Notes under the pieces: generated by a model
What the model was told of the DNA's origin: nothing
Database searches by the model: none
The model's input: only the letters and a program-made list of their open reading frames with translations
Made by a program: the position numbers and the translations under genes
Shown: positions 48,119 through 60,500 of the stretch, piece after piece
Numbering within the stretch: the first letter of the stretch is position 1
How the letters are laid out: every line of letters starts with the position of its first letter
DNA from: Cinclus cinclus
Lineage: Eukaryota > Chordata > Aves > Passeriformes > Cinclidae
DNA: 64,000 nucleotides
Assembly (NCBI RefSeq): GCF_963662255.1
Contig: NC_085067.1
Span: 8,956,148 to 9,020,147 of the forward strand
Reading direction: 5' to 3'

Positions 48119-51100
48119 TTTGACCTTTTATTGCTCACTGCTTTACTTTGCAAAATCACTGCTGTGCAACAGGATACAGCTCTGAGTTGTATAATGAACG
48201 GTGCACCAGAGAACCTCAGAACAGGAGAAAATATCTGTGTGATACCCCTAAAGCCAGCAGTGTTTATTGGAACCTGTCATTATCCCTGAGTTACAGATGG
48301 GAGGTTGTGTAGACTCTGTGAAGACAGAGGTGAAAAGCAAAAAAAAAAAAAAAAAAATTGGATTTGAGGAGTCTTCTAGTTCAGTGCATTGTGAGTTGAG
48401 TTGGTCCTGCCCTGGGACTGGCCCTTGTAGGGGCTGCTCCTGCCTTGGCTGCAGAATTAGACCCCATCCTTTTGTTGAGCTGCATTACAGTTTCCCTTCA
48501 GCCTGCTGATTCAATGCAGCCATCCCCAATGAAAATGGGATCTGATCTTCTCTTAAGCAAAATTAATGTATAAAGAAAGAAATTATTAAGCCAGAAATTA
48601 AATTCCACTTACTGTGTGTTTTCCAGGCATGCCTGGAGCTGTTGTGCTGGTTCATGTGAGCTGCTGCTCACTGCCTTTGCTGCAGCCTTTCCCTCTGCTG
48701 TGTCCAGGTCTCCATTTGATTTCCCGCCCGCTGGAACAGCTGCCCTTGTCTGACAGATCCCTGCAGCCAACACAAACCAAGGATGATTCATTCACAAAAT
48801 AATCCTGAGTGAGGAGCTGGATTCTAACTCTGCTCTGGTTTTACACTGCTTTAACTGCCCTGATGGGAAAGAAGTGACTCCTCAGAACGTAGTGGACAGC
48901 AGTCACATCTCACCTTGGGGTGAAATTTTTCTCCCATCTTGCCCTGCTTTTGGCTCCAGGTAGGGAACTGTCACTGCAGAGCCAATAAACCAGCTGAGAC
49001 AGGCTCCTAGGACTGAGGACATGCCAAGCTGACCTCGGTATGTCCCAGACCAGCAGGACTTCTTAACATGATGAGTCCCAAATACTCAAGCCTCCCTTGC
49101 TTCAGAGGGGCACTCAATATCTTCCCCAGTAACTGTCAAGTTTTCAGCTGTGTAGGGGATGTTATAAAATGAAAGATGGTTTCACCAAACTCGTTATATC
49201 CTGGCAAACTAATGAAAGAATATGCTGCATTTTCCAATTCAGATTATCCTCCCTTTCACTTGGTTTCACTTGGAATTATGGCAGATGTGCTGTCCTGTTG
49301 CCTGAGGGAGGATAATTTGCCATTGCTGTTCACTGTGGAGGGAGACCTGAAAATCTGGAGGTTACCTGCTCTGTTATTGAAGCTTCATTTAAAGCTGTGT
49401 AGAATGAGCTTAGATCTGCATGGATGTTGGCTCCACTTGTGGAAGAGAGGTGTGGAGAAGTGAGAGAGATTTGTTGTGCAGGCACCCTCTCAGCTGAACA
49501 AGCTCATTTGTACAGTCAGATTTTTGGCAGCTTCTTGTCCCTCCTGGTGCTTCCAGGGCTCTGATGTGTTTCTACAGTGTCGTTCATGTCGATAAGCTAC
49601 AGTGTAATATTGGCATTTGTTTGCTACCTTTTACCAGAGAAGGTAATTTTTTAAAGAATAAACTGCTGTTTTCACCAGGAGGGTTTACCCTGCAGAGGCT
49701 GCAAGGCATGCACTGGGAATGCTGACGTTGGTAATATTTAGAGTCATAAAATTCTGGTTTGGGTGAGCTCCTAATTGCTTCGATCTCTGTTGATCTTACT
49801 CAAAGTTGGATAGATCATATAAAACAAGATGGTTGCATTTGCATTAATCTCCATACTTAGGTCAAGGGTTCTATTTTTTTTTTTTTTACCTCAGAGAAAG
49901 ATTAAAACATTAATTTTCCACTTGTAGTTTTAGATCACGGGCATTACTGTGCATATGATTGGTTTTGTCATATCCTCCTCACTTATGTGATGCTCCAAGT
50001 GGACTTAACTCAGCAGGGTAGGCTTGTGGTGTTCTTAAAATACTTTAAAATTTCCATGTGGACTTTGCCCTGGATTGGTGTCATAAGAGATACCATCAAG
50101 CAGAAATAAATAAAACCAATAGAAATGAAACTTTTATGATTCCTTGATTCTTCCAAGTTGCATTTTTTCCAAAATAAGTGGAAGTGAGGTATTCCTTGCA
50201 AGTGTTGGAATGGAAGTTATTGCATTCATTCATCAGCAAGCAGATCTCTGTTGCTGTTCATGGAAAGCAGTATCTCAAAAATACATTCTCAATGTCTGCA
50301 AAACTGTGCTGCTGAAAACTACCAAATTATATTCTCTCTTTCTCCTTTCTGATGAGCTGATCGATAAAGGAGGCATTTCCATAACATGGTATCTACCCTC
50401 TCTACAGTTGAAATACAATATTTACAGTTGCAAATATTCTTCACAGCTGGTAGCTGGTTTCTCTGTCCTGCTTTTATGATAAGTTTACAGTACATTGCTA
50501 TCGCAATCCTACATGGTTTTTTGGCTGCCTCAGAGAGAAAAAAAAAAAGACAAGGCAGCTGCTTTGAGGTCTTGTGTAGTATTTATGCACGAGGCGTGTG
50601 TTTCTTTTGGGTTAAATTCTGAAGGGAACCTTCCTGGTGCTGCTGGTGCTTCTGTGCTGCCCATGTGTGAGCATTCGGGGTGGGTGAGACATGCTGGGGG
50701 GAGCAACCTCACTCAGAATCCCACTGCTCATCTTAACCTGTCTGTGGATTTCTCTGACCTCATGCATTCTAGTCATTTAGTGGGAGCCTGACCCAAGTGG
50801 AAGATGGGAAGTTGTGGGGTAATCAAACTGCTGGAATTTGCAGAAAGATGGTGCAAGTTGGGTGTTTGACTTTGGTGAGCTCCCGGGAGACTCTGGGAGT
50901 CTTTGGATTTCTTCTGCAATTCTCAGTCAGATATTTTTCTCATTTCTACACATTTTTGTTACTCCTAGTTAAATCATTTATGATACAAGAATTATTGGAA
51001 ATATATATACACACATGTATATAAAATTTACATTTTCCCAGCCGTGTCAACTTAACAACCTTATTAGCATTTTCATGTCATATTTCCAATTAAAAAATCG

Positions 51101-51594
51101 TTGTTTTTTTTTTTGTCAATATTCATCTTGCAAGTAAAAGAGAAAGCTCCCTTGGATTAGATTTACATCATGTCATCCTCTTTGATGAAAGCACTGATTA
51201 GCACGAGTCATTTGGTGTCGTTCCCTCTGTGCTGTTCCCCACACGAGCTGTCAGCTTTCATCAGGAGCAGGAAATGCATGTTTGTAAAGCATAACTGTTA
51301 TTAGCAGAATTCAAACTAAGGAAGGTTGGGATTTTTTTCTTTTCATTTGCAGATGTGTTAGAGGAGTAGGGAAGTGTGTGGGCAAGTGTGCTATTTGATT
51401 TTGATCATATTTCTCCCCTGCATTTTCAGTTATGGCATTGTTGAATGACATAGCACAAGTTCTCCCACCTCTGTGAAAAACAAGTACAGTGTGATAATGG
51501 GTTTTTGTTGTTGTTGACTGGTACATCAGGTCCTCTGTTAGCAAACCAGTTAAACAGTGAGTCACTCCATGGAGTAGGAGTGATTGCAGCATGC
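48119..51594. other. Non-coding stretch with homopolymer runs
   Basis: Poly-A of 19 at 48339-48357, T14 at 49874-49887, and further A and T runs near 50538 and 51104. The poly-A has no AATAAA and no recognisable mRNA-derived sequence upstream, so I do not call a retrogene. Open frames reach 111 codons (50144-50479) in AT-rich sequence and match nothing I know. 51000-51025 is an AT/AC-rich short tract. Confidence 0.45.
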
Positions 51595-51617
51595 AAAAAA
51601 AAAACCAACAAAAAAAC

Positions 51618-51649
<32 letters not shown>

Positions 51650-51676
51650 AAAAACAAAACAAACAAACAAAAAAAA
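51595..51676. repeat. A-rich tract with (CAC)n and (CAA)n
   Basis: A low-complexity run made of poly-A, about five CAC triplets, about five CAA triplets, and then AAAC/AAAAC tetra- and pentamers. On the minus strand it produces artificial runs of Val, Phe and Leu in open frames. Confidence 0.97.
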
Positions 51677-52289
51677 GCATAGGAAATTTTGGATTAATAT
51701 AAGCAGAGAAACTATCAATAGAAATGCTGACCATCAGTGCTCCCTGAAGTAGAACAACCTGGCTGCGAGGAGGATAAAATAGATTAATGTTGGTATTAGA
51801 AATGAAGTCCTAGTTTTTTCTAGAGATGTTTCTGTTTGGCATTTAGAGAGGAGGTGGCATTGCCAATGCTCCTGGACGAGGGGACAAACAGCTGGGAGGG
51901 CCTGCTCCACATGCTGGTAGCAGAGCTGGGAACTGTGTCCCTGCTCAGGGTCCATCCCCTGGGCGTGGGGCTGCGTCCCCTCGGAAAGGCAGGAGACTTC
52001 CAGAGTGGGAGCCGGGCTGCAGGGAATGCAGGGCTCTGGGAGGGGAGCAGGAACTCGCTCCAGGAGCTTCTGGAGCACTCGAGGGACACTCTGCCCTGCC
52101 ACCCATGTGCCAGCCCTTTCCTTGGGAGGAGGAGTAGTGTGCAACCCTGCTGACACAGCCTCGGGAAGCATCTTCTGCTGGTTTTCACATCACCCAGCAA
52201 GTGTCCATTAAAAAATAGTAGCTTTGAATGTATTTATTTGGAGTATTTGTGAAAGTTCAAGGCTTTGACTAAATTGGTTTTACTGGTTC
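51677..52289. other. GC-richer non-coding stretch
   Basis: 51840-52150 is markedly GC-richer, with open frames of 105-145 codons on both strands at once. This is a composition effect. No domain is recognised on either strand. Confidence 0.4.
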
Positions 52290-52500
52290 TGTTAGCTAAT
52301 AGAAAAAAGTGACGTTATGTAATGAGCGTGGTCTTTTTAATGGTAATATAAATGTTTGCTAATTACCATATGGAGATGAAGGTCATATTAATTACAAAAC
52401 AGTTCTTGCAACGCTACCAGGCAACCATCCTTTTAATTTTTTTTATGGGATTAATTAGAGATAATATGCATTCAGGACTGACAGCTTTTCTTCATAATGT
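52290..52500. promoter_or_regulatory. Candidate conserved element with TAAT cluster
   Basis: A dense cluster of homeodomain cores: TTTTTAATGGTAATATAAAT, GCTAATTACC, CATATTAATTAC and GGGATTAATTAGAG. ATGGTAAT (52340-52347) and ATTACCAT (52362-52369) form a perfect 8-bp inverted repeat around a 14-bp loop. GCTACCAGGCAAC (52413-52425) fits the RFX X-box with one mismatch in the left half-site. No frame is open for long. The block has the look of a deeply conserved vertebrate enhancer, but that is a judgement from texture. Confidence 0.4.
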
Positions 52501-53404
52501 TTTCCAGAAAAACATGTATAGCTCTATTTGAAACTAATTGACTGCTGTGTGCCCTGCACATCTGTGCTGGGTGGTGGCATTGACATCTTGACTGCACTTT
52601 GGCCAAAAAGGGCAGTCAAAGCAAACAGCCAACACAACAGCAGTGTTGGAGCACGTTTGGCCTTCTTAAGCATGAATTTAAAATACAGATGAGAGCTTGT
52701 GCCAAGAGGCTGCTTGAGAGCATCGGGTCTGTTCTCATTAAAGACTGTGGGTTGACTCTTGTGCCAGCAGTGTAAATACCAACTGCCTGCAGTGGGATGG
52801 GCAGGGTACCTGCTGCTGCTCAGCCTTGTCCTGTGTGGGGCTCTCTGGTCTGCTGCATCATTGGTAGATCTGGAGTGGGATGCAGAGCTTTCCTCCAGGG
52901 CGGGGCTGTTGCCAACAATGACAATGGTGAGTTCTTCCCTTCCCCTGTTTCTTTTCAGTCTCTGTGCTGGAGGCACAAATTCAGTTAAAATGTGCAAGAT
53001 GTTCAGTGCCAAGCCTTCTCCCTCCTGCACACGCTCCTGAGGCACTTGGTGCACGGACGGGTGTGGAAATGGCCACAGACAGTCTGGGCAGCACAGGGTG
53101 CTGGGTTACAGGGCTGTGCAAGGGTAGGAGTTCAGGCACTGCTGGTGGCCATGAGAAAGCTGGTTCCTCCAGTCTGGAGTGGGACAGGATGGCTGATGTC
53201 AGTGTGGAGCTGTTCAGGCCCATGGTTTAGCTGGTGGTGCTTTGAGGTGCTCTGTACCTCCCTGGCACCGTGCTGGTGAGGTGGTCCCAGCATCTCTTCT
53301 GCTTCTAGGCACACAAGCACTTGTGGGGGTGCAGTGTCATGCTCAGCCTGGGAGAGGGGAGAGTGGGTTTTGCTTGTCACGAGCCACAGGTGGTAATTGC
53401 AGTC
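52501..53404. other. Non-coding stretch, nothing recognised
   Basis: A 176-codon minus-strand open frame (52524-53054) is opposed by plus-strand frames of 60-95 codons and resembles no protein I know. No exon is supported. Confidence 0.4.
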
Positions 53405-53640
53405 TTGCCCTTGACTGCCACAACTTTCCAAATATCATGGAGAGTGGCTTGGCAACTCCATCAGCCAATTCCTTCAGGACTCTGGGATGCATTTCATCAG
53501 GTCCTATAGACTTGTGCCCATTCAGGTTCCTCAGGTGGTCATGAACCTGGTCTTTGCTTACAGTGGGAGGGTCTTTGCTCTCTCAGTCCTTATCCTGTCG
53601 TTCTTCTACTCCAGAGGTGTGGGAGCTGTGAACCTCTGAG
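53405..53640 (-). mobile_element. CR1 LINE ORF2 fragment, reverse orientation
   Basis: Translated on the minus strand this reads [20 protein letters not shown], then [20 protein letters not shown] and MIFGKLWQS. It corresponds to the N-terminal part of the CR1 reverse transcriptase (compare the family's RELAEVIAKPLSIIYQQSW). The same region appears in the 42.5-kb copy as IRDLLHPRDTQSPMG...LRELVEV, but from a different subfamily. After WQS the similarity ends, so the rest of the RT is missing. It has no catalytic motif and is a relic. Confidence 0.88.
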
Positions 53641-53641
53641 C

Positions 53642-53667
53642 TGGTACTACTGGTACCAGTGGTACCA
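53642..53667. repeat. 26-bp near-perfect palindrome
   Basis: Centred on GGTACC at 53652-53657, with arms TGGTACTACT and AGTGGTACCA. They pair at all but one position (TACT against GGTA). It abuts the upstream edge of the reverse CR1 fragment. Confidence 0.9.
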
Positions 53668-56600
53668 CTCACCATGATGAGGAATTCTGAGCTGGCCCCA
53701 GTGTGCAGGCAGCCTCTGGCCTACTGCTGACCTCAGGCAGGTGACAAACTGGAGTAGTGATGGAAGAACTGAAGATTGGTGATGAGTTTCGGTGTTTGGC
53801 ATCTCCTGGCATGCATGTGCACATTGTATTTGCCTGCGTGAGTGTGCGTTGGTGCCACGTTGTAGGTGAGCTGAACCAATCCTCTGAAAATTGCAGCTCT
53901 TGTTCCCAGGCATTTTTTGATTGCTACAAAATGATCACTAATGATCTGAGTTTGTATTAATCATTGTGGGAATAAAAGGATGGCAAATCTGAAACCGATA
54001 GGCTCTGTGGAGGGCACCCCTCCCTGGGGCTGTGCCACAGTCGTGGCTGTGTCGCTTGGGCGAGTCATGTCATGACTGAGCAGCTTCTTTGCCCTCTTCC
54101 TGCCCACACGTTGGAAGATGATGCTGAAAATAAAAGTCAAGAGGAAAAATAAGACCTTGCCTGTGTTTCAGCCTGTGCCAGGATTTAGTTTTTACTCCCA
54201 AACTCTTTGCTGTTCAGTTTTAGATGTTTAATGTGTCACTCAAGTTGAACGTTGTGATGACAGCAATCAGATTCACTCGAGTTCTTTTGTGCTGGCACAG
54301 AGCTCTCGTTCGGATACGTGTCAGCAGAGGGGATTTAAAAATACGGATATGCCACGCTGAACTGAGCTCAGAAGGATTGTGTGCACAGAGAGATGGTCAG
54401 TATCTTAAAACAATTACCGTTCAAATAGGGTGGAAAGGAGGAAGGAATGCTAATGTCGGTTCTGATGTATATCTGAAGCCATGAAGGGGTTTAGACTCAG
54501 ATGGTTGAAGGTATTTAGAAGTCTAAGCCTAGCTTAGGTGGCCAGGTCATTACATGCAGAAATCTCTAGAGACTCTGGAGAGCACAGCAGAGGTCACAGG
54601 ATAAGGACTAGAAACAAGCCAGTGCTACAAGCTGAACCCAAAGCACCTTAGTCATAAGTACCTTAATTGTTGTGGTGTACCTTAATTGTGTTTTTCACCT
54701 TTAGCTTTACTAACATGGAGGTGCTGCCTTTATTTTCAGAGATCATTGTTTTTCTCAAGGTATAGGTAGTGAATTTAAGCTTGCTGGGCATGAGATAGAT
54801 TTTCTTTGTTACCCATCAGAGGTCTCCTAGACGTTAAGGGTACAGCCCTCTAAAAATCACCATTATCACAAATACTACCCTCAGTAGTTTCTCAGTGGTT
54901 CAGAGGGATGCATGGGGCTTAATGTGTAAATGTGGCAGTGGATTTTTTTTCAAGTAAAGAAAAGAAGGAAATCATGGAAGTCTGTGAACATTTTAATGTT
55001 ATATGCTTGTCTTTAACTTATATCTGTCTTATATAAGTGTCTTTAAGACATTGTTTGGGTTTTATTTTAAATGAATAATTTTCTTGATAAGAGAATTACT
55101 CACTGATTTTTGTTAATATAATGCATTATGGCTGATGAACCTGAAGGTGACCTTCAAAAGGAGGAAATCCTGAGAGGTTGGTACTGATGCTATAGCTGGA
55201 GCAGCTGGGTCATCACACAGCTCTGCAGTAACACATTGTTCTTTAGGGACATTGCAGAGACTTTGGGAAAAAAGACATACATGGACGTCACACCAGTTCT
55301 GTGCCGGAGTGGGACTGAGAGTGTCAGGGTGATGCTCAAAGCTGGAGGAGGTCACAGGCTGTTTCTGATTTGTTTGGGACTTGTGTAAATAGCAAAGCTC
55401 TTGCCACAGAAAGGAGGGAGTGACATTAAGATACCAGATTTTTCTCTGTTTCCTCTCAGTTTGGCCTGTCACCCATTTGAGGTTTTAAGTCTTAGCTCCA
55501 CATGCTTTCTGATCCACTGCACTGTTCAAGGACGCGTTCCACACGAAGTGGTTGTATGATGAAGTGGTTGGTAGCCACCCTTGTCCCTGGGCTGTTGAGC
55601 TCTTGGGTCATCAAACCTTCTGGAGACTGGTTTTAAGTTCAATGCTTGGTCTCTGTCACCTGCAAAGCAAAAGATGTTTGTGTGGTCTTTGTGGCATCCC
55701 AGAACCAAGAGCCCAGGGTGTTTGCTCACCCACTCAGGGCTGGAGTTTGGGCTTGGGGAACCTTGTATTCCCCAGAGATGATGTGGCTGCATGGAAGGTC
55801 AGAGTGGTTGTCCAAAATGATGACAGTGACAATCAGACCTACTGCTGTCTGCTGGCTCAGTAATGGTGTAGAGACAACGTCCTTTGTGCCAAGTTCCCAG
55901 GTGCCTCTCGGGAGCTCCCTGGAGAACAGATGAGGGTGAGTGCTGACAAATTCAACTGTGAAGGTTGAGACAATTTATCCCAGTTTCAGGGTGTTTGTTT
56001 TTCATCTTTTTTTGCTGGGTTGAGAAGTTGCCTTTAATATCATTCCAGTTATATGAAATGAATGGTGTAGTGGCCTGGGGACTAAAAAGCACTCCAGCTT
56101 AAAAAAATTAATTCATCTGTACTTTAATCAGGTAGAAAATGAGAGGATTGTTAAACCCGTGTTTTCTTTGAGGCAAAGACAACTTAATGGAAGTCTGGAG
56201 TGTGCAATTGAGCTAACAAAGTTTTCGAAAGCCAACAGAGGTAGGTAGCTGGTAGCAGAACAACGTGTGTCTGACAGCTGAGTACAGAGGGTGCGGTGAC
56301 AGAGGCGCAGGGTGAAGTCTGGAGATACCAGCAAAGGAAGTCTGGCAGCGAGAAATAGGCTGGTAAGAACAAAGCAGAGCCTGTCACGGGAATGACTGCT
56401 CGTCCCTTTTGATCACAAAGAGGAGGTGCTCAGTGAGCAGCGCTCAGGCAGAGGGAGCGGAGCGGGGGCTGAGGGGCACAGCTGGGTGTGGGGGCAGAGC
56501 CCTGAGCCTCTGCCCAGCGCTGGGCTCAGCAGCAGCAGCTCTGGGTCAGGAGAGAAGGGGGCTCTTCTCCTGCGCCTTGGGGCTGAAACCCTTTAGGTGT

Positions 56601-57399
56601 CCCACTCCTCGAAGGTGCTGCTCAGTGCCCCTGGCCTGGCTGTTGGCAGGGCTTAGCCTGCCTGTGGGACCCCAGGGGAAGGGCTGAAATACAACATCTG
56701 CAATCTGCTCAGCCTCTGCCCTGGCTCTGCTTTCCTTCCAGCCCTGTGGGTCTCCAGGAGGAGATGGAAGCTCTCCAGTGGCACGCTGCAGTAGGTTTTG
56801 GCCCCGGGAAAGACAGAACAGGAATTGTAAAGGGCCCTGTTTGCTGTGTGGTGGGCTTTGAGGGGGAGGCTTTCATGTGACGCTGGTTTGAGACCCAGCA
56901 ATGGCAGTGCCACGGGCCCTGTTTGCTCCTCTCCTCGTGCGGCTGCTCTGTCACATCTCACCAGCGGCCCCCAGTTATTCATCGTGAGCACATGGCTCTG
57001 GCCAGGACACGGCCTACTCAGCAAAGCTGGAATGACAAACGGACTTCAGCGTGGAAAAGGCAGCAGTGCCCAGTGCTAACATAGCCCTGCCTGTTCATTT
57101 CACAGGCAGAAGCTGGAAATAGGAAGAAAATTTTAACAGTGGTTTCGTGTTGAGCTTTTCCAGCCTGCAACATGCTGTAAAGCTTTATTAGCAGTGTGTT
57201 TTATTTTTTTTATTATTATTTCATTTTTTTTAGACTGCTTGTGTGGGCCAGCCCTGGCCACACAATGGTGGATTGGGTGGCACACTGGTGTGCATCAGCC
57301 CTGCTCTCTGTATGTGCAATCTGTACCCCTGCTCTGTAACAGCCACGCCAAAGCCTTTTAATCAGCTTCCTTTCACTCAGGTGTACAAATTCTGCTCTC
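53668..57399. other. Non-coding stretch, nothing recognised
   Basis: 54650-54690 has the word TACCTTAATTGT twice with a 20-bp period. 54950-55110 is AT-rich. 56430-57060 is the most GC-rich part of this stretch, with a few CpGs near 56440-56520, but falls short of an obvious CpG island. Open frames of up to 123 codons on both strands there look like chance. Confidence 0.4.
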
Positions 57400-57560
57400 A
57401 TTACACGTACTAGCTCTCAAATTTACAGGCAGGAACTTCTTGGATAGAGTAATATTCCTTGGCCACCCTAGCATACAGATTTAAAATTTAATATCTTGCG
57501 GCAGGTCTGCTCGCTTTTATGCAAATTCTAATGCAAGATTATGTTTTATAGTTGTAAATT
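57400..57560. promoter_or_regulatory. Candidate conserved element with octamer site
   Basis: An AT-rich block holding a perfect POU octamer ATGCAAAT at 57519-57526, followed at 57530 by the related AATGCAAGATTATG. TAGAGTAATATTCC near 57446 and AATTAGAAATTAAAG lie in the same 160 bp. No open frame covers it. Regulatory function is inferred from motifs only. Confidence 0.3.
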
Positions 57561-60500
57561 AGAAATTAAAGTAAGTTATGCAGGGGAAGGGTATGTGAAA
57601 AATGGTAGTCTTGGATTTATATATTTTTAAACGAGGTAATCCTAGTCATTTGAGTAATACAGAGATGTACATCCTCTTAAAAGGAGAAGACTTGAACAGC
57701 AAACATGGTTTAAATGGGTACTTAGCTCCCATAGCTGTTAATGAAGAAGTAGTTGCTACAAGACTGTCTCCCTCAGTCTCCTGACTTCTCTGAATGCATT
57801 TTGAGGCAAACAATAGGTTAATTGTTCTGGTGTAGTCAAAAGAAATAAAATCCACTTTTGTTGTTCCGTAACCCCGCAGCTGAGGGTGTGTGTGGGGACC
57901 TGCCTGCAGGAGGGAGGTGAGCTGGTGCAGCAGGGCTGGGCTGTCACTCCTGCCTGGAACCGGGGTTCCTGGGGCATAGCAGCTCCTGACACTGCTCTCT
58001 GCCCTTAATTTCTGTTCAGCAGATGTGAAACCTCTGTGGCATGCAGTGATAGCTGGATCTGGCTGTTCCCATTGTCCCCTGCCATGTTACATGGCCCAAT
58101 CCAGCCACGTGTGGCCACCACCGGCTGCGTGTGGCAGCCTTGGCTGGTGACAGCTCCTGCCACGCCACGGTGACAAATACAGGAAAATCAGAACAGCACA
58201 GGGCAGGCAAATGCAGAATGTGAATGAATTAAATTTTTTTGAGCGCTGCTCACTCTTGTTCTAGAAGCAGCCAGAGCAGTAGAAGTCAGATCCCTGGGTA
58301 TTCACACCACACTTGTGGATTGGTCTTTACGAGTGGCCCTTAGCAGCCCAAAATTTGCCATGAGACAGATGAGAGAAGAAGGGGATAACTCAATAATAGA
58401 AAATCCTTTTGTGTATAACCAAAGAGTTTCTGAGCACACTAAATATTTAGATTTGCTTTTTAGAAATCAGTATCTCTTAAATCACTGAAGGGAGTGATGG
58501 GCTCTAGTGCTATAATATCTATACCCAGCATATTTTAAAAAGACTAAAATCAAAAGTATTTCACAATGATGTTAATTGCATATAGATAAGATTTTTTAAA
58601 GCAATTTGGGTTCTGTCTCCCTCACTGACTTTCAGCGGTGCCTAATCTGTTGTGCTTCAAAGCAGCTTTTGAAAATGGAGTTTCCAGGGCTGAGCCCTGT
58701 ATGTGCTTTTGAAATCACTCCTTAACTCTTAAAAATACTTGTATTTTTCTAGATTGCCTGTTGACAGGGTGTCTTTTCCCTTCCCATAGCGTCCCATTAT
58801 TTCCCACAGGAAATAATGTGATGGAACCCGTGGAGCTTGGGCGTGGGGCTGTGCCTGGTCCCAGATGGATCAGGCATGGCCTTGGCTCGCCCCTGCGGCC
58901 ACGGCAGCCCCGACACACACAGCAGGGCTCACAGAAATGCCTGCCTAGCCCTTGCTGCAAAGAACTGAAGAAAAACACTGCTATTATGGGCTGTTCAGTT
59001 CATTTCTTTGCAGATCTGCAATGGCTGACATCTGTTTGCTTTTCTTTGTGGTTTTGGAAAAGAAGAGAGGATTTGGATCCAAAACAGCTATAAGATGGCT
59101 TGACATGGAGTAGCATGAATAGGCTTGTTTTGTCTCCTCCTGTTATGAATCACTTTCCATATTAATTTTAGACTTTGAGTTGATATGTATCTGGCCCTGC
59201 AGAGCTGCACACCACTTCAGCTCATCCCATTGTTTGAAAAATAAGTACCTCGTGTTTATTTGCTTCGTATCAGATACCAGGGTCCCATGTGGAGGCTTGG
59301 AGAGATGGGCTGGTGATGAGCCCGAGCTGGCAGGGGGAAGTTCAGCCTGAGCTGGGGAATTTCAGGTGTGCTCCCAGCCCTGCAGTCAGAAGTTCAGATG
59401 GACTGTTGTGCCATTTCTTCATCCGCTACCTCTGGCTTTGCTTTCTGTCATGACTCTGCAGCCAGCCTGTGGAGTCACCACGCTCCACGTGCCCAGGGCA
59501 GTGTTCAGTGCTGCAGTGGGGCAGTCCCATGGCCCAGCCTGAAATGTGCATGCAGAGCCTGCCAAGGTCTCCTGTCGGCTGCAGTTGCTTGCAGAACCAT
59601 CAGTTAGAGCTTTTTTCCTCCTTTTTTTTTTTTGGGTTTATGATCAGTCAACTTGCAGTAAAGGTCCTTCCCTACTCTTCTGCCAGATGTCATGGATTAC
59701 TGCCTCTGAATGGCTTTCCCATGAAAAGCATAAATAAATACAAGTCCTCAAGCTCCTGGCAGGAAGTCAAGACTCCCTCCTCTGTTTTGTTGAGCTTCTT
59801 TTTCTCCCCCTCTATTTCTCAGACAGATTAATGTCTTGTCTTTATTGGCCTACTTTGGTCAAGCATCAAACCCACCCGTCCTTGTGTATGTGTGTGTGTG
59901 CCTGGAGGAGAACGTGGCCATTTTAGGGATGAAGGGGACAGCCATGGGGTGGGAAGCTGAGCACCTGCCCATGGGGAGCAGCAGCTCCGGGTTTGTCTTC
60001 AGACATTTATTCCGCCTTTGGTGTTGGTCTGGGGATCAGATGAAAGTGGGAGAGGGCCCTGTTTCTGTACAAGCTGTGTTATATTGTTGCTCCACAGGAG
60101 AACTGTGCCCTGAGTTCCTGTTTTGTGTACAAGGGGCTGAAGGTACAGTGGAGGAGACGGGGGCAGGGAAAACCTGTGGATCTTTTCAGTGCAATGATAA
60201 TGCAGTGCTGCTCCTTATTCTGTGTTCCCGCATGGGTTTGACAACGCTGAGCTTGTGCTGTGCAGTGCTGGGGCTCTTTGTCCCCACTGGCTGAGGGATA
60301 ACTGGAGGTAATCTGTGGGATCAGCTCTTTGACTTACAGTATCTCTAGCCCTGTAAAAGTCAGGAGCTGGGCCCCACATAACGTGCGATAGTGGTGTGAT
60401 GCCACTTTGATAGCTATCCAAATGGGAAGGAAGGAGAGGCCTTTAAATCTGTCACTGGGTTGCATTTTGAAGTCCTTCACTGATGTTTAGAAATTCTTTT

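Noticed and set aside
48270..48357. Possible retrogene or SINE ending in a 19-A tail
   Set aside because: There is no polyadenylation signal, no mRNA-like body and no target-site duplication that I could find. A bare A run is the safer call.
52524..53054. 176-codon minus-strand open frame
   Set aside because: It is overlapped by several plus-strand frames and has no recognisable domain.
54658..54691. 20-bp period repeat of GTACCTTAATTGT
   Set aside because: Only the 13-bp word is shared and the intervening sequence differs, so it is too short to call a real tandem repeat.
56430..57060. CpG island and promoter
   Set aside because: The segment is GC-rich, but CpG dinucleotides are few after the first 100 bp and no transcription start or exon could be tied to it.
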